Source: Skeletonema tropicum (taxonomy: Eukaryota; Bacillariophyta; Thalassiosirophyceae; Thalassiosirales; Thalassiosiraceae). From it: a stretch of DNA of 64,000 nt. Each line of letters starts with the position of its first letter. The first letter of the stretch is position 1. This document shows, in pieces, positions 1 to 11,625 of the stretch. A program made the position numbers and the translations under genes. The DNA is taken from the NCBI GenBank assembly GCA_037178625.1, contig JAWZXG010000024.1, positions 248,001-312,000 on the forward strand, in the 5' to 3' direction. Below the pieces are notes generated by a model. It was not told where the DNA came from. It was given only the letters and a program-made list of their open reading frames with translations, and made no database searches.

Positions 1-602
1 CTGTTTTACCTTTTTGTCTCCATTTTAGAGTAACATTCGGGCATGCCCCCGAGGGCAGACTACATAATGATAGAACATACGTAAGTTTTGATACTTATTA
101 CCTGTAGATAAGCTACCATGAAGTACTTTTCAACCATGGCTTCCGTCAGCTTCCGTCACTTGACACCTACGCAGCATGATAAAATGTACGAGAGTGCAAA
201 ACAGTACCATCAACAGCCATAACCTCCCATGAATAATAGCGTGTAAGATTTCAGGGTCTAACTCAGTGTAACCGTGACCACCCTGTTGGGTACAAACTTC
301 AATTCCAATCAAGTCAAATACATACTTAGTGTTGATATCAATGAACATTATTTTGTAACCATGTGTAATGAATTATCTTTTCAATAACATGAAGCCGCGA
401 TGATGACTCAACACTCTATTGATCTCTTCCCTCTTCTAAGACATATGCCTCTCTGGCTTGTCGCTGGAGTTAGATTCTCTTGACGTCACAACTTTTAACG
501 GATGCACTATACAATCACACCAACGTCTCTCATAAGATTAATTGTCTTTCTGGGGGTCTTTCCCTGTAATAACAACAGATGCTACCATAAGCACATGAAG
601 TG

Positions 603-630
603 AGGGTTAGGGTTAGGGTTAGGGTTAGGG
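603..630. repeat. Interstitial telomere-like repeat (TTAGGG)n
   Basis: About four and a half uninterrupted TTAGGG units. The block is short and surrounded by non-telomeric sequence, so it is an interstitial tract rather than a chromosome end. A smaller degenerate tract occurs at 36471-36499. Confidence 0.9.
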
Positions 631-860
631 ATGATGGTGTGGCTAGATCACTTATATTCTTGGTGAATACGGTGATTACTGTGGCGATAAGCATCACCTA
701 CGAATAATATATGTTTGGTTGTCGATTGAGAGGGGCAGGGCGGAGTGATGGCACACCCTACTGCCTCTCTTTTGGATAAATACGGCAGCGGCAGACTGTG
801 TCGTCGAGGGGAAATTTCTAGCGATAAAATATGTCGACGAGAATTAATTCGACGTTATTG

Positions 861-935
861 TATACTGGTGAACTTTTTTAGTAATGAACTACAATATGGG
901 TGTAGAGTTCGTTGCCAAAAAAGTTCACCAGTATA
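861..935. repeat. Imperfect 30-bp inverted repeat (hairpin)
   Basis: Arms 861-890 and 906-935 are inverted copies, about 25 of 30 positions matching, around a 15-nt spacer. Both arms begin or end in TATACTGGTGAACTTTTTT. No convincing gene overlaps it. It may be a remnant of a small foldback element. Outside this hairpin and the telomere-like tract I see nothing definite in 1-1200. Confidence 0.7.
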
Positions 936-1479
936 TCAAGATGGGACATTATATCACCATAGGACGCAAACACACCATGGTGCCGGTGCTCCTCATCTTT
1001 GTGATGTTGAGTGGAGATGAAAAAGTGTTTGGCGATAGTTAGCCCGTCAAGAAAATATATTGATTTTTGCCTGTTTTGGTTAGTAAGAGTAAACAAATGT
1101 CGTAGCGATAGTCATATCACACGCTATGTACTATTCCTACGTTGATACTCCTACTTTTGAACTTAGACCGGGAGGCTTAGAACCCGTGATACGTAGAACT
1201 CTGGTACAAAATCCACGTAAAAAAAAATCGACGAAACGTGACGCGCCCCCTTCCCGCCAATTTTTTTATTAGTGAAATGCTCTAGCTTTGGGTCCGAGCG
1301 GCCAAAATCGAGATTGAAAGAGTTGATGTACCGGCTTTAAAGGTACTACCATCCTTTTGTCGACCGTAATGGGGGTTCTGTACATATGTTGGTTGGCCGA
1401 TAATTCCAACTCTCTGCTGAGAAATGCATGTGAGAGTACACTAGCTTTTTGCTAGACAAATTTGGCCGGCCATCAGCCA

Positions 1480-4400
1480 TAGCGTAATGGAATTTCAAAA
1501 GGGTGAAATTTCACTACTGCAACTTTCGTGAAATTTACAGGGTGAAAGTTGCACCAATTTTGGCCAACAATGAAATTTCACAAAAATTCTGGCGCGAACG
1601 GATGGTACTGAACCAACACGTAGCACAAAAATAACCTAAGACCCTTCATTCCACCAACCACCAAACCCCAAAGAACACCACGCACCATCCAGATGATGAG
1701 TTTGTCAACTCAGCGGAGAGTAACTCTTCACCAAAATGCTGGCGACTAACAATGCAGTATTACTTATTCCTTCGTAGTAATTCAGCTTACATGCGTGTTC
1801 CTGCATTGGCATGTACCAGATGATTTTGGGCGCGGATGGCTCTTATTTTGGGTGCGGGTATGTGCACAAATCAACTTTTTGTTCACTCTGCCGTCTACCA
1901 CGCTGTCATAGTTTGCCTGGCAATAACAACAACAATTCAATAATCTTCAACAATAATGCTTTTGACATGCGCCGCCAACGCCCTTTGTGGCATGAAGAAC
2001 TCCCCCCTCAACAACCCGGCTGATCATCAGTGCATGATGTGTGAAGGACCAATTCATGGTGCCCTTTGCGGTAAACTCTACTGTGAGGAAATTGTGGGCA
2101 ACCCATCCTACAAAAACCCTGCAGGGGATCTTAATGATCATGCAAAAACACTTGCCAACTCCCATACCGCTCTCATGTGTCTTCACTGTGTCCAACACAA
2201 GCTCACCGCTGCGGCCCCAACTGCCGATGCTGCCGTCGCTGCTGTCGATCCACCTGCCATCGCTGCAGTCGATCCACCCGCAGCACCACCTGCTGCTGTG
2301 CCTTTTGCAGCAGCTCCGGATGCCAAAAAGCAACGAGACTCAACGCTCTATTCCCAATACGAAATCACGCCCCAACCCAATGGCAAGTTACGTATTGTAT
2401 GCAAGCACTGTCCTAAGTACAACAAGTTGCTAGCGACATTTAATGCAACAAGAGCTAGAAAACATTCTCTCCACGAATGTGAAGGGTTGACATGCCCTCA
2501 CACAAGGAGACAAATCGAAGGAGGGGCTCAAGCGAATAAGAAACAAGCAACGTATCTTGCACTTCAATCCAACCCAAGTGAAACTGTTGCTGCCATGCGT
2601 AGTAATCATGGCCCCGTTGCGGTGATTGATCTACTATCCAACTCTGGGGACGTTAGTGATGTCACCAAATCCACCTCCACATCCGTTCCCCCTCGCAAGA
2701 AAACAAAGCGTGTACCATCTGCACAAACTACTATGGAGCACACGTATGGTAAGAGCATGAACCAGGCATCTGCTGACATTGTACTCATGCACGAGGTACG
2801 AGCCATTGTCGCTCGTGGCGAGCCATTGAGTCGTCTATTGGATCCTTGGGTGCAAGCAAGCCTACACCAACGATACCCTGCCATCTTGAAGTTCATTCCA
2901 AGTGATGTTGAAACAATCTATGACAAGTATGTCATTAAAATTGATAAACAAACGACATCGGAGTTGAAATCATTTATGGCAAAAATTCCCGGACATGTAA
3001 ATGTTGCGATGGATGGAGTCACTGTCTTGGGCAAACAAAAGGTACGTGATTTATGTTCTGTACAATAACTTCATTGCTTTCAATTGTCTCACTACTATTT
3101 ATGTTGCCCTGCTGTATCCTCTTCTGCCTAGATCGTATACACCGTCGCGAAGAGTGACTTCTCACTCTTCCTCGAATGGAAAGATCTTGGAAGCGATAAG
3201 CATGTTACCGAAGCCGAAATAGAGGATGCTGTGAGGGTTTGTGAAAACGTCATGAAAGAATACAATGCGAAGATTGTGAGCATTCCTGTTGATAATGCTG
3301 CAAGGCATGTTGCGGATCGAGTTGGGAAGGAACTTGAAGAAAAGTATCCAGGGATGAAGGTCATAGTTACACGCGATCCGGCTCATTGCATCGATTTGCT
3401 TATGAAAGACCTAGCCAAGACTTCAGTTATGCAACTTGTCATAAAGTATGCTAGGAAAGTCAGGGACTTCGTGAAGATTGATCGCATTGATTCTTTCCGA
3501 CGCAGCGCAGCTCTAGTGGATGAGCTCGTGTTTTACTCCAAAGTTTTCTGCCCCGTGGAGACACGGATGAACCTTCTACATGACGTTGTTGTGAGCGCTC
3601 GCAAGTGTCGTGACTTTCTTCTTGTACTTCCTGGCAAGGCGGAGTATCAAAAGTATCGTAGTGAGCGCACTGCAACAAAGCAAGCTGAGTTGCTCATTCC
3701 CGCAAGGATATGCCACTTAGTGCTTACCCCCTCTTGGTTCAAGCGCTGCGCAATGATATTAACAAGTGTCTCACTCCCGAGTTTGATGAACTTCTTGGTC
3801 AGGGCTCAAGAGCAGAAGTTGCTGGTATGATCCGTGAACGTTTCAATATGGATGGTGTTGATCCCAGCGGACTGAAGGTTGGTTTACTCGATGAGCATCA
3901 CTTGATGTGTTTCCTCTGTGACCCAAACTCTCGTGTGTGGAGGGAGTTGTTCTACCTGCAGACTAACAAGGCTGCGCTCGTAAGGAAGATGATCGAGTGG
4001 TATGTGCCTTTGGGTGAAGATGGTTCTGATGAGATGCGGAGGAGAGTTAAAAAGGATTTTGAGGACTTTGATACTCAAAACAATGACTGGTTTCATTCTT
4101 TTGACGTTCCACTTCCATCGCTTCCATCTTTGGAACAGCTGCAACAGAACAACAAGTCTTTTAGTATCAAAAATGTGGTACAGTATGTGGAATCAACTGG
4201 TGCTATTTCTGGTCGCATCACGTGGTTTGAATGTTATGCAGGATCATCTGACTTCTATCGATTGGTTGCTAAGCCTCTAATGTCTATGGGAACTGTCGGA
4301 TCGATGGATTGTGAGCGTAGGGCCAAACCTCTGAAGAACAGCATTCTTGTGAAGGATAGGAATAGGATGAAGGATCCAACTGGTGTTGCACTTCTTCGAG

Positions 4401-4623
4401 GGAAGGAAAACCTCCGTCATATCATGGATGCGAAGAAGATGCTTGGAAAGAAGCTTGCTGACAGTCTCTCTTAGAGTGATGTGTTGACTGCAGAGTGCAA
4501 AGTATTACGACTATCTCAGGATAAGCTAGAGTGAAATTTAATCCCTTGAAATTTCTGAAATTTCTGAAATTTCAACCTGCAATTTTCAACCCCCTCCAAA
4601 AATGGTGAAATTCCATTACGCTA
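1480..4623. mobile_element. hAT-family DNA transposon
   Basis: The ends are perfect 18-bp terminal inverted repeats, TAGCGTAATGGAATTTCA at 1480-1497 and its complement at 4606-4623. They are flanked by a perfect 8-bp direct repeat ATCAGCCA (1472-1479 and 4624-4631). An 8-bp target duplication and a TAGxG terminus are hAT hallmarks. The internal gene shows hAT-type domains. Subterminal GAAATTTC-rich motifs recur near both ends (about 1496-1580 and 4530-4615), as expected for transposase binding sites. Confidence 0.95.
1956..4474 (+). pseudogene. hAT transposase gene (one intron, one frameshift)
   Basis: Exon 1 (1956-3041) has N-terminal cysteine pairs, then a BED-type finger with C-x2-C and H-x2-H-x-C residues near residues 150-175, and ends in a DUF659-like VAMDGVTVLGKQK segment. 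A GT-AG intron (3042-3131) joins it to exon 2, which carries the SIPVDNAARH and RDPAHCIDLL motifs typical of hAT catalytic cores. Near 3705 the reading frame must shift, with frame 0 upstream and another frame from about 3710 to 4474. The C-terminal part has the hAT dimerisation-type stretch around SMDCERRAKPLKN. The domains are otherwise intact, so the copy is probably young but non-autonomous unless the shift is a sequencing error. Confidence 0.85.
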
Positions 4624-4933
4624 ATCAGCCATATGACTAGCATGAAGCTAGAGGCTACCTTCAAATGCATAGCTCGACGAAAATATACGCTTTCATCACC
4701 TACCCAGGACAGTATATACTCACATAATAGTCACCTAAAGGATAGTATCTCGGGAATAGCATGTAAACCACTTCCCTGAAACTTAATTTTGGCCGCTCGG
4801 ACCCAAAGCTAGAGCATTTTACTAATAAAAAATTGGCGGGAAGAGGGCGCGTCACGTTTCGTCAAGGTTTTGAATTCCTACAAATTTGGTTTAATTCCTA
4901 CGGTGAGCAGTTTCTACGTGAATTTTGTACCAG

Positions 4934-5954
4934 TGGAACTCTCTTATGGTGAGGTGGAAGATGAGAACCCTCCCGCGCCAAATTTGTATGAGTTCCTACG
5001 CACGTGAAAAACTATTTTTCCATACACCAATATTCCTGAGAACGAACATCCTGGCTAGCCTGACCATAGACTTAGCCAAAAGCTACTCTATGTATCAAGC
5101 TGCTTGACCAGAACATAAAGTAGGCACCGAAGTGGAGTCTCTTTCTACTTACGAGCTTTGTTGTATTAGTGGCATACATATCGTTACATAAGGGTAGATA
5201 CTACCAATAAGTTGAATCGACCCTATCCGATCGACGGGGCATCCCGAGGTAGGATGGGGGGTTGGTGTTGGTTGGTTGGGGTATGGGTTGGTTTGGTAGG
5301 GAGAGCTTTTCATGCTAGGATATTACGGGATTAGTGGCAGCACGACTAAGCTCTACGCGTGTGAAGCTAGCGATTCAGTCACGAGTTCCAATATTTTAAT
5401 TGCAATTTAGTGCGATATTGTGCAAAACAGTGTGTTAGGGTTAGGCCGTCAAATACCATTTTGGTGACAAGAAATCACTAGCAGCTGTTTACTATAGTCT
5501 ATTGACGTCGTGTATGCCTGATAATAATGTTAATGTGTATTTACTATGTATAGTGTGTTGTATTGTATATCTTAGGCGCCCCATCCTGATCCCCTTCAGC
5601 TTCAGCCTCGGCCTCGGCCTCGGCTTGAATGTGCCGTCGGCACACCCTCTGCCTCTGCCTCCTCATCATACTGTGAATCTCGCCAATGCGTTCACGGTCC
5701 AGCTGGTGTGTTCATAATCCCATCAATCTTCTTTGGATTTGTTTTGTAGTTTGATACGTACTCCCCCTTGCCTCGGCTATCACTATCAAAAGCGCACAAG
5801 AATTTGACAATAACAAGAAGAAGAAGGGCGAGAGCGAGATCATCTGCCTTCATACTCTTCAGATCTCTCCCTTGGCTAAGTGTATGGTCATCCTCCCCAG
5901 CATGTTAGTTCTCAGCGAGTATTTGACCTCAAGAAATGTTCAACATTGTTGAAA
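4934..5954. other. Gene-free spacer between mobile elements
   Basis: I see no supportable gene here, only short chance frames. It includes a dispersed repeat copy (5078-5151) and low-complexity G/T-rich and C/T-rich tracts near 5250-5310 and 5590-5670. Confidence 0.5.
5078..5151. repeat. Dispersed repeat, second copy at 23179-23241
   Basis: The segment around AAAGCTAC, TCAAGCTGCTTG, CCAGAACA and CGAAGTGGAGTCT recurs in the same order at 23179-23241 with a few substitutions and small indels. Neither copy lies in a recognisable gene. It is probably a fragment of an unclassified interspersed repeat. Confidence 0.7.
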
Positions 5955-6172
5955 ATAGTGCCGGGGGATACGTGCGGGGACGCCCCCTGCCCTCTTTTCT
6001 GTCTACGACAGCCAGACCACATGAAGCAGCACGTGCGAACGAGTATCACGATCCAACTGCCAACGATGACAATGGACGAGTCCAAGCATCTCATTTGTTG
6101 TATCGTGGAAAACTCTACGCACGACATTAGTTACAGTAGTTTGTAAGCATAGTAGATGCTTTCATCTCAATA
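5955..6172 (+). repeat. Left LTR-like direct repeat
   Basis: A 218-bp repeat, or 214 bp if counted from the TG at 5959. It matches 17829-18046 at every position I compared. It starts ATAGTGCCGGGG and ends CATCTCAATA. The gag frame begins about 200 bp downstream. Confidence 0.85.
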
Positions 6173-6373
6173 GTCGTGCGTGAGCGATTATAACGATACA
6201 GTTCACAGTGATCAGGCCCAGCAGCGTGCCCTGACACTAGCAAAGAATACAGACCAAAGGTGTTCTGTACATTAGCAAAGAATTCAGACCAAAGGGTGTT
6301 CTGAAAATTAGCAAAGAATTTAGACCAAGAGTGTTCTGAATATCATCCACCATCTTGACACATCTTGTTCACG

Positions 6374-9300
6374 ATGAAATATACGTTAGACGACCTTAAT
6401 GGTCACTTCAACCGACACAATGTTGCCGGAATAGACAGCCATCCTACCTTCAATGAACTGATCCGCCGTGAATCCATCGTTGAGCTAGCAAATCGATTGG
6501 CAACCCAAAGAAAGACGATGGCAACCCAAAGAAAGACTCTGGAAGACGTCATGTCAAGACTTACGGCGATGGAATTTAACAGCCAGCATAGCTGCAGTAT
6601 GCAACACAAGGAACACCACCACAAAACTGGAATCATCACCAGATGCAGGGGGGTCATGGGACACCTGCTTTTGGAAACACTACGAAGCACTTCGACAATA
6701 ATCTTTATTGTTACTCGCATGGATTTGATGTCAATCATTCGGGAACAACTTGCCCTAATCCCAAACAAGGACACGTTCCCCATGCCCACAGATATAATGC
6801 ACATCAGTTCCATGGTGCATGCATGAAAGGAGCCCACAAATTGTGGCAAGGACAACCATCCATAGCGGCAAACCTCGGTTTGAACGTTTCACGAGCAAGT
6901 TATGCTACCCAGCAACAGTCCCCCACAACAACAAGAATATCACCAGCACGGATTTAACCAGTATACCCCGCAATATCAAGGTTGGGGCAGGAACGGATGT
7001 AGTGGTGGTCGTGACAGTGGACGTGGTGGCGGTCGTGGCCTTGGGTATTCACAAGGATACGAAAATAGATATGAACAGGGTCATTATAGAAGCCAAGGCG
7101 GCGGCTATGGATATAATGAAAATTACAACGGAGACCGTGGTGGAGGTCATGGATATGGGTATCAACATAGACTCCTAGGGACGGAACCTACAGCAGTTAC
7201 TAAAGATAACACAGGGATTACTGATTCTGTTTCGACCTACACCCCTTCCTATACCAACAATCAATTCGCAGCGCTCATGTCAGAAGTAGATTACAATGAA
7301 GAAGATGAATATGCACAGTATGAAGATTACAATGACGAAGATGAATTCGCAGCGCTCATGTCAGAAGTAGATTACAATGAAGAAGATGAATATGCACAGT
7401 ATGAAGATTACAATGAAGAAGATGAATATGCACATTATGACGAAGATGATGACGATGTTACGGTGAAAATAAGCAATGTATCAAGTAGATATGAAGAAGA
7501 TGATGACGATGGTACAGGGCAAATAAGCAATGTATCAAGTAGGACGGAACCAACCAGCAACATTCAGCCGACAAGAGAAGCACTACCGACGAGGAATAAG
7601 GCATGGAAAGCACTCATTGGGAGGCACAAGCTCAGAGCATCTACAGATGCCATGTTTAATACCGCAAAAATCAAGATTGCCGTCGATCAAGCAATTGCAG
7701 ATGCAGGAGCTACAAGTCATTTCGTGCTACCAGGAGCCCCAGTAGACAATATTGAACCAACGAAGAACCCCTTAGAAATATATCTCCCAGACGGTGAAAC
7801 CATCAAGTCAACGCATACTTGCACACTACGTGTCCCATGGCTACCAGAAAAAGCGAGGAAGGCACATATTGTACCAGGTCTTGCGCACACATCATTGGTA
7901 TCAATCAAGATGCTATGTGATGCAGGCTGTGACGTGACGTATGACAAGGGAGAATGCAAAGTTCATTATGATGGAAAAATTGTATGGATAGGCCAACGTG
8001 AACCATCGACAGGATTATGGGTTCTACCGCTCGGTCCCACCAATAGCCAATCGCCAGCTCCTCCTGCTGAACTTGCAGCAAATGCCTACACAATTACTTC
8101 CAAACAACATCTTATTCAATATCTTCGTCAATGCTTGTTTTGTCCACCCAAAAGTACTCTGTTGAAAGCGATTGAAAACAACCAACTCACCACATGGCCA
8201 GGTTTGACAGCGACGGCGGTAAAGAAGTATCTTCCAGATAAATGCCCGGCGACAGATAAGGGGCATATGAAACGGCAACCCAAAGGAGTAAGAAGCACGC
8301 AACAGAAACTGAAAGAGAAAATGGATGAAATGAAGGAAAAAAGAGAGTATGAACAAGATATGCGGCCGACACGAGTAGAAGAGAAGATGAATCATTTGTT
8401 TTTCAAGTTAGGATGTTGGAATAAGAAAGAAGGAACGATGTATGTCGATCCCACGGGTAAATTCCCACTCAGAAGTTTAGACGGAAGTCAGGTAGTATTC
8501 ATCGTATACGATTGGACAAGCAATAGCATCTTAGCGACACCGATTAAGGACACGACAGATGACTCCATGGTCGAAGCATTTGAAAAGAATATCGAATATT
8601 TAGCAGAAAGAGGATTCAAACCGGTATACAACATCATCGACAATGTGGCATCAAAAGCAATCAAAGCGTATCTGACGAAGAAAAAGATAGCATTCCAATT
8701 AGTTGAAAGTTACAACCATCGAGCGAATGCAAGTGAAAGAGCAATCCAAACTTGGAAAAATCATTTTATCGCCGGATTATGCATTGGAGATCGGAACTTC
8801 CCACTGCAATTATGGCCTCATATGATAGAACAAGCTACGGATACATTGAATATGATGCGGACATCAAGGGTGTATCCAAAATTGTCAGCGTATCATGTGT
8901 TGGAAGGAACGCATGACTTTAATAAACATCCGCTCGCTCCACCAGGGACGAGAGCCACAATATTCAACCCACCGGAAATAAGAACCTCATGGGGCCCACG
9001 GGCTATTGATGCATGGTATGTTGGTCCTGCGAAGAACCATTATCGATGTCTAACATTTTTCGTACCATCAACAGGCGGTACTCGAATATCAGGGCAATAC
9101 AATCTATACCCTCAACATTGCCAACTACCGCAGGAAAGCCCTATGGATGCAGCCAAGAAATTGGCTACTCGCCTCATAGCCCAAGTGAGAAAACTTCGGA
9201 ACAAAGGTACTAATACCTCGAGTCGGCATATAGATGCGTTGGAAAAGTTATCACGGATCTTCAAAGGAGAGACAGAAGCATTACCTACGGATACACCCTA

Positions 9301-10078
9301 CCTAGAACCTACGTCAGTCACACCAACAGCACCCAAAGCCATTCGTCAAGCTCCGAGGGTGCATCTTCGTCAAACTCGTCAAAATACGCCAGGACGTCTA
9401 CCAGTAGTTCAAACGACAGTTTCAGAGAGTGGAAGGCAGACAACAGAGGGTGAATCAACAACTTCCGAGGTTGAAAAGCAGTCAACAGAGGGTGAACAAG
9501 CAACTTCAGAGGGTGAGTACACGTCGTCTCAAGAGTGGTACAACAGGCCAAGGAAATCAACACGTACCACACCAGCAACCAATAGACGTTCCGAAAGAAT
9601 AAAGCGCAAAGTGTCAGAAATAGCAAAGGTGAAGCAGCAAAAACCCATCATTCCGCAACAACAACAACGACAAACTCCAAATACAGTATCAGACCCAGTC
9701 ATTTTCGAGGAACCAAAAACACCGTATGAACCACCACCACGAACCAAGTCCCCACGTATCATCTCACAAGAAGCATTGTACTCGCTTATTGCAAATACAA
9801 CTGACGATAGACGAACGAAATATGCACATTTCACTCCAAAGAACTTGCGACTTCCAGCATGGGCGAAAGAGCACGATTTGGCAGAATTTTGTGCCCCCGT
9901 GATCCATCCAACCACGGGCGAAATCATCACGAAATACCACAAACTAGCAAAGGATAAAGAACTTGGATATACGTGGCAGACGAGCTTTGGTAAAGAATTT
10001 GGTAGTTTGGCCCAAGGTGATAAGAGAACTGGAACCAAAGGAAACTCGACATTGGTAGTCATGGATGGGAAGGATATC
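6374..10078 (+). pseudogene. copia gag-protease-integrase segment
   Basis: gag begins at ATG 6374 (MKYTLDDLNGHF) and needs two compensating frame changes, near 6600 and 6900, to run into the long pol frame. The middle frame has a zinc-knuckle-like C/H cluster (YCYSHGFDVNHSGTTC, about 6700-6750). Then come a Gly/Arg/Tyr-rich stretch (about 6985-7165), acidic repeats, the aspartic protease motif DAGATSHF at about 7700, a pre-integrase region near 8100-8240, and an integrase core with acidic residues in YDW (about 8510), IIDN (about 8635) and ASERA (about 8730). The frame ends in foreign sequence at 10141 because a DNA element has inserted. It is therefore a defective gag-pol. Confidence 0.85.
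7263..7424 (+). repeat. 81-bp tandem duplication in the gag-pol frame
   Basis: Two in-frame 27-residue units, each starting FAALMSEVDYNEEDEY, begin at about 7263 and 7344. Shorter acidic echoes follow, including two ISNVSSR blocks at about 7470 and 7520. They form an acidic linker between gag and protease. Confidence 0.85.
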
Positions 10079-10110
10079 CCTAATATCCATGATGAGATTT
10101 TTAAACTATC

Positions 10111-10162
10111 GAGCGTCCCATTTTGGGACTCTCGATTTTGAGAGTCCCAAAATGGGACGCTC
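10111..10162. repeat. Subterminal palindrome of the inserted element
   Basis: A 23-bp unit with core GTCCCATTTTGGGAC (10111-10133) and its exact inverted copy (10140-10162) are separated by 6 nt. This makes a near-perfect cruciform. A third identical unit is at 14679-14701 near the other end of the element. Confidence 0.9.
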
Positions 10163-11625
10163 AAGCAATAAAGTAGATAATAAAGCTGAAGAGGCTTCTG
10201 TTGCCTTCACCAAGGTCCGATGGGATGGTTCCTAGCTTTTTTTGCTGTGAAAAGCATTTCTTGGCTCTCTACGCTAGCATTTCTGTTGTTTTTTTTGGCT
10301 GTCTGGACGTCCCCCCGGCCTTCACTTCGACGCTTGAGGGGCTGTCCGAGCAAACCAAATTGTGCGTACGATTTCGCTTTTCCTAGGTTAAATCGATACC
10401 CCTACGTACAATCGTGCAGTTCTCGGATTTTACTAAGTTTCAACAAAAACAAAATCATGCGTATGATTGCACGATCATGCAGAAAGCCAACTCGATTTCT
10501 GCATGATCGTACGCTCACAACTCACAAGCACATCAAAAAAAAAGATGCCATGACAATGGCACCCCAAGTAAGGCCGCCTATCTCAGTCCATGACTATATA
10601 TATTTCACAAGGTATCGATGGCCTATCTCTTAGAAGACATATATGGCGACGTATTCGCAGCAGGGTGGCGTTTCGGCTGCTGTAGGGGCGGTGATAATAT
10701 CATTGTAATCCACTTCATTGAGATTTGAAATTAAAACAACCACCTTCCCTGCACCCATAGAAGAAGATAAACAATAATATGCACTACCCCTCCGCTACCC
10801 GTCGCTGATGATGATATGTAGTGAGAATCCGGCTGCTCGGAGTGACCATTCAAGCCCCCCCACACCTCCAAAACACCAAGAACACAAGATGTGCACAAAA
10901 TGGCAAAAATAATACGATACTCAGACACAACAATAAGCCTGTAGACGGCGGATCGAGCGGCTGTAAAGAAGTGATCTTATCAATATTATTATACATAAGA
11001 AGTGGCGGCTATTTATTGTCCAAAATATTACAATAGGGTGGATAAAAATAGCAACATCATAGACAGAAATGATATTTATGTAGCATGTATTAGTCATTTA
11101 TTTATGCGGTGTAGGCAGTAGTAATAATAATACCCTGCGGCTGAATCGTTGTATAAGGTGTTGCCTGCGATATAATTCACTGGATATTACTATTGGTAGG
11201 GTTTGGGCAACGTGGTGGCTATGAGAGTAGCGGCTATCATGGTCGATACGGATTGTCGAATCCGCCGCTGTCGTAAGGAAAAAAACGTGCAGAACGTGCA
11301 GTTGCTCGGATAGGACAGCGCTGCATGTTTTTTTTGTAGCGGCTATCAAAATGATACGTACGATGCAATTTTGCTCGGACCGCACCTGAGAAGGTAGGTA
11401 GGTGTCAGCCACAAAAAGATACAGGCACCTCACGCCTCCGAGACCCAAGCAATGTCAAGTACATTACCAGCGGCAGCTAGTGGCTTTGTTTATTGCACTG
11501 TAGAAGTTGGATACACGCCGTAGTAATACTGTAATCACATGTAGTGTGTGTGTGTCGGCAGTGTAACATGCCGATGAGAGAAGTGATTAAAGGAGCTTGT
11601 AGGGGGGCGGATACAACGAAGAAAG
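10163..11625. other. Element interior without a recognisable gene
   Basis: No convincing coding region. Short frames lack domain signals. A (GT)n run occurs near 11545. Confidence 0.5.

Larger units (their letters stand above)
1201..4933. mobile_element. Older inverted-repeat element hosting a nested hAT
   Basis: A left arm (1201-1307) and a right arm (4787-4933) are inverted copies. Both contain CTGGTACAAAAT at the outer edge and a shared inner block ending in GGTCCGAGCGGCCAAAAT. The right arm carries about 45 extra bases near its outer end. The arms flank the younger hAT element, so the hAT landed inside an existing foldback or TIR element of unassigned superfamily. No clear target duplication is visible for the outer element. 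Confidence 0.7.

Noticed and set aside
745..1096. Overlapping short frames on both strands
   Set aside because: They coincide with the imperfect inverted repeat and show no protein-like pattern.
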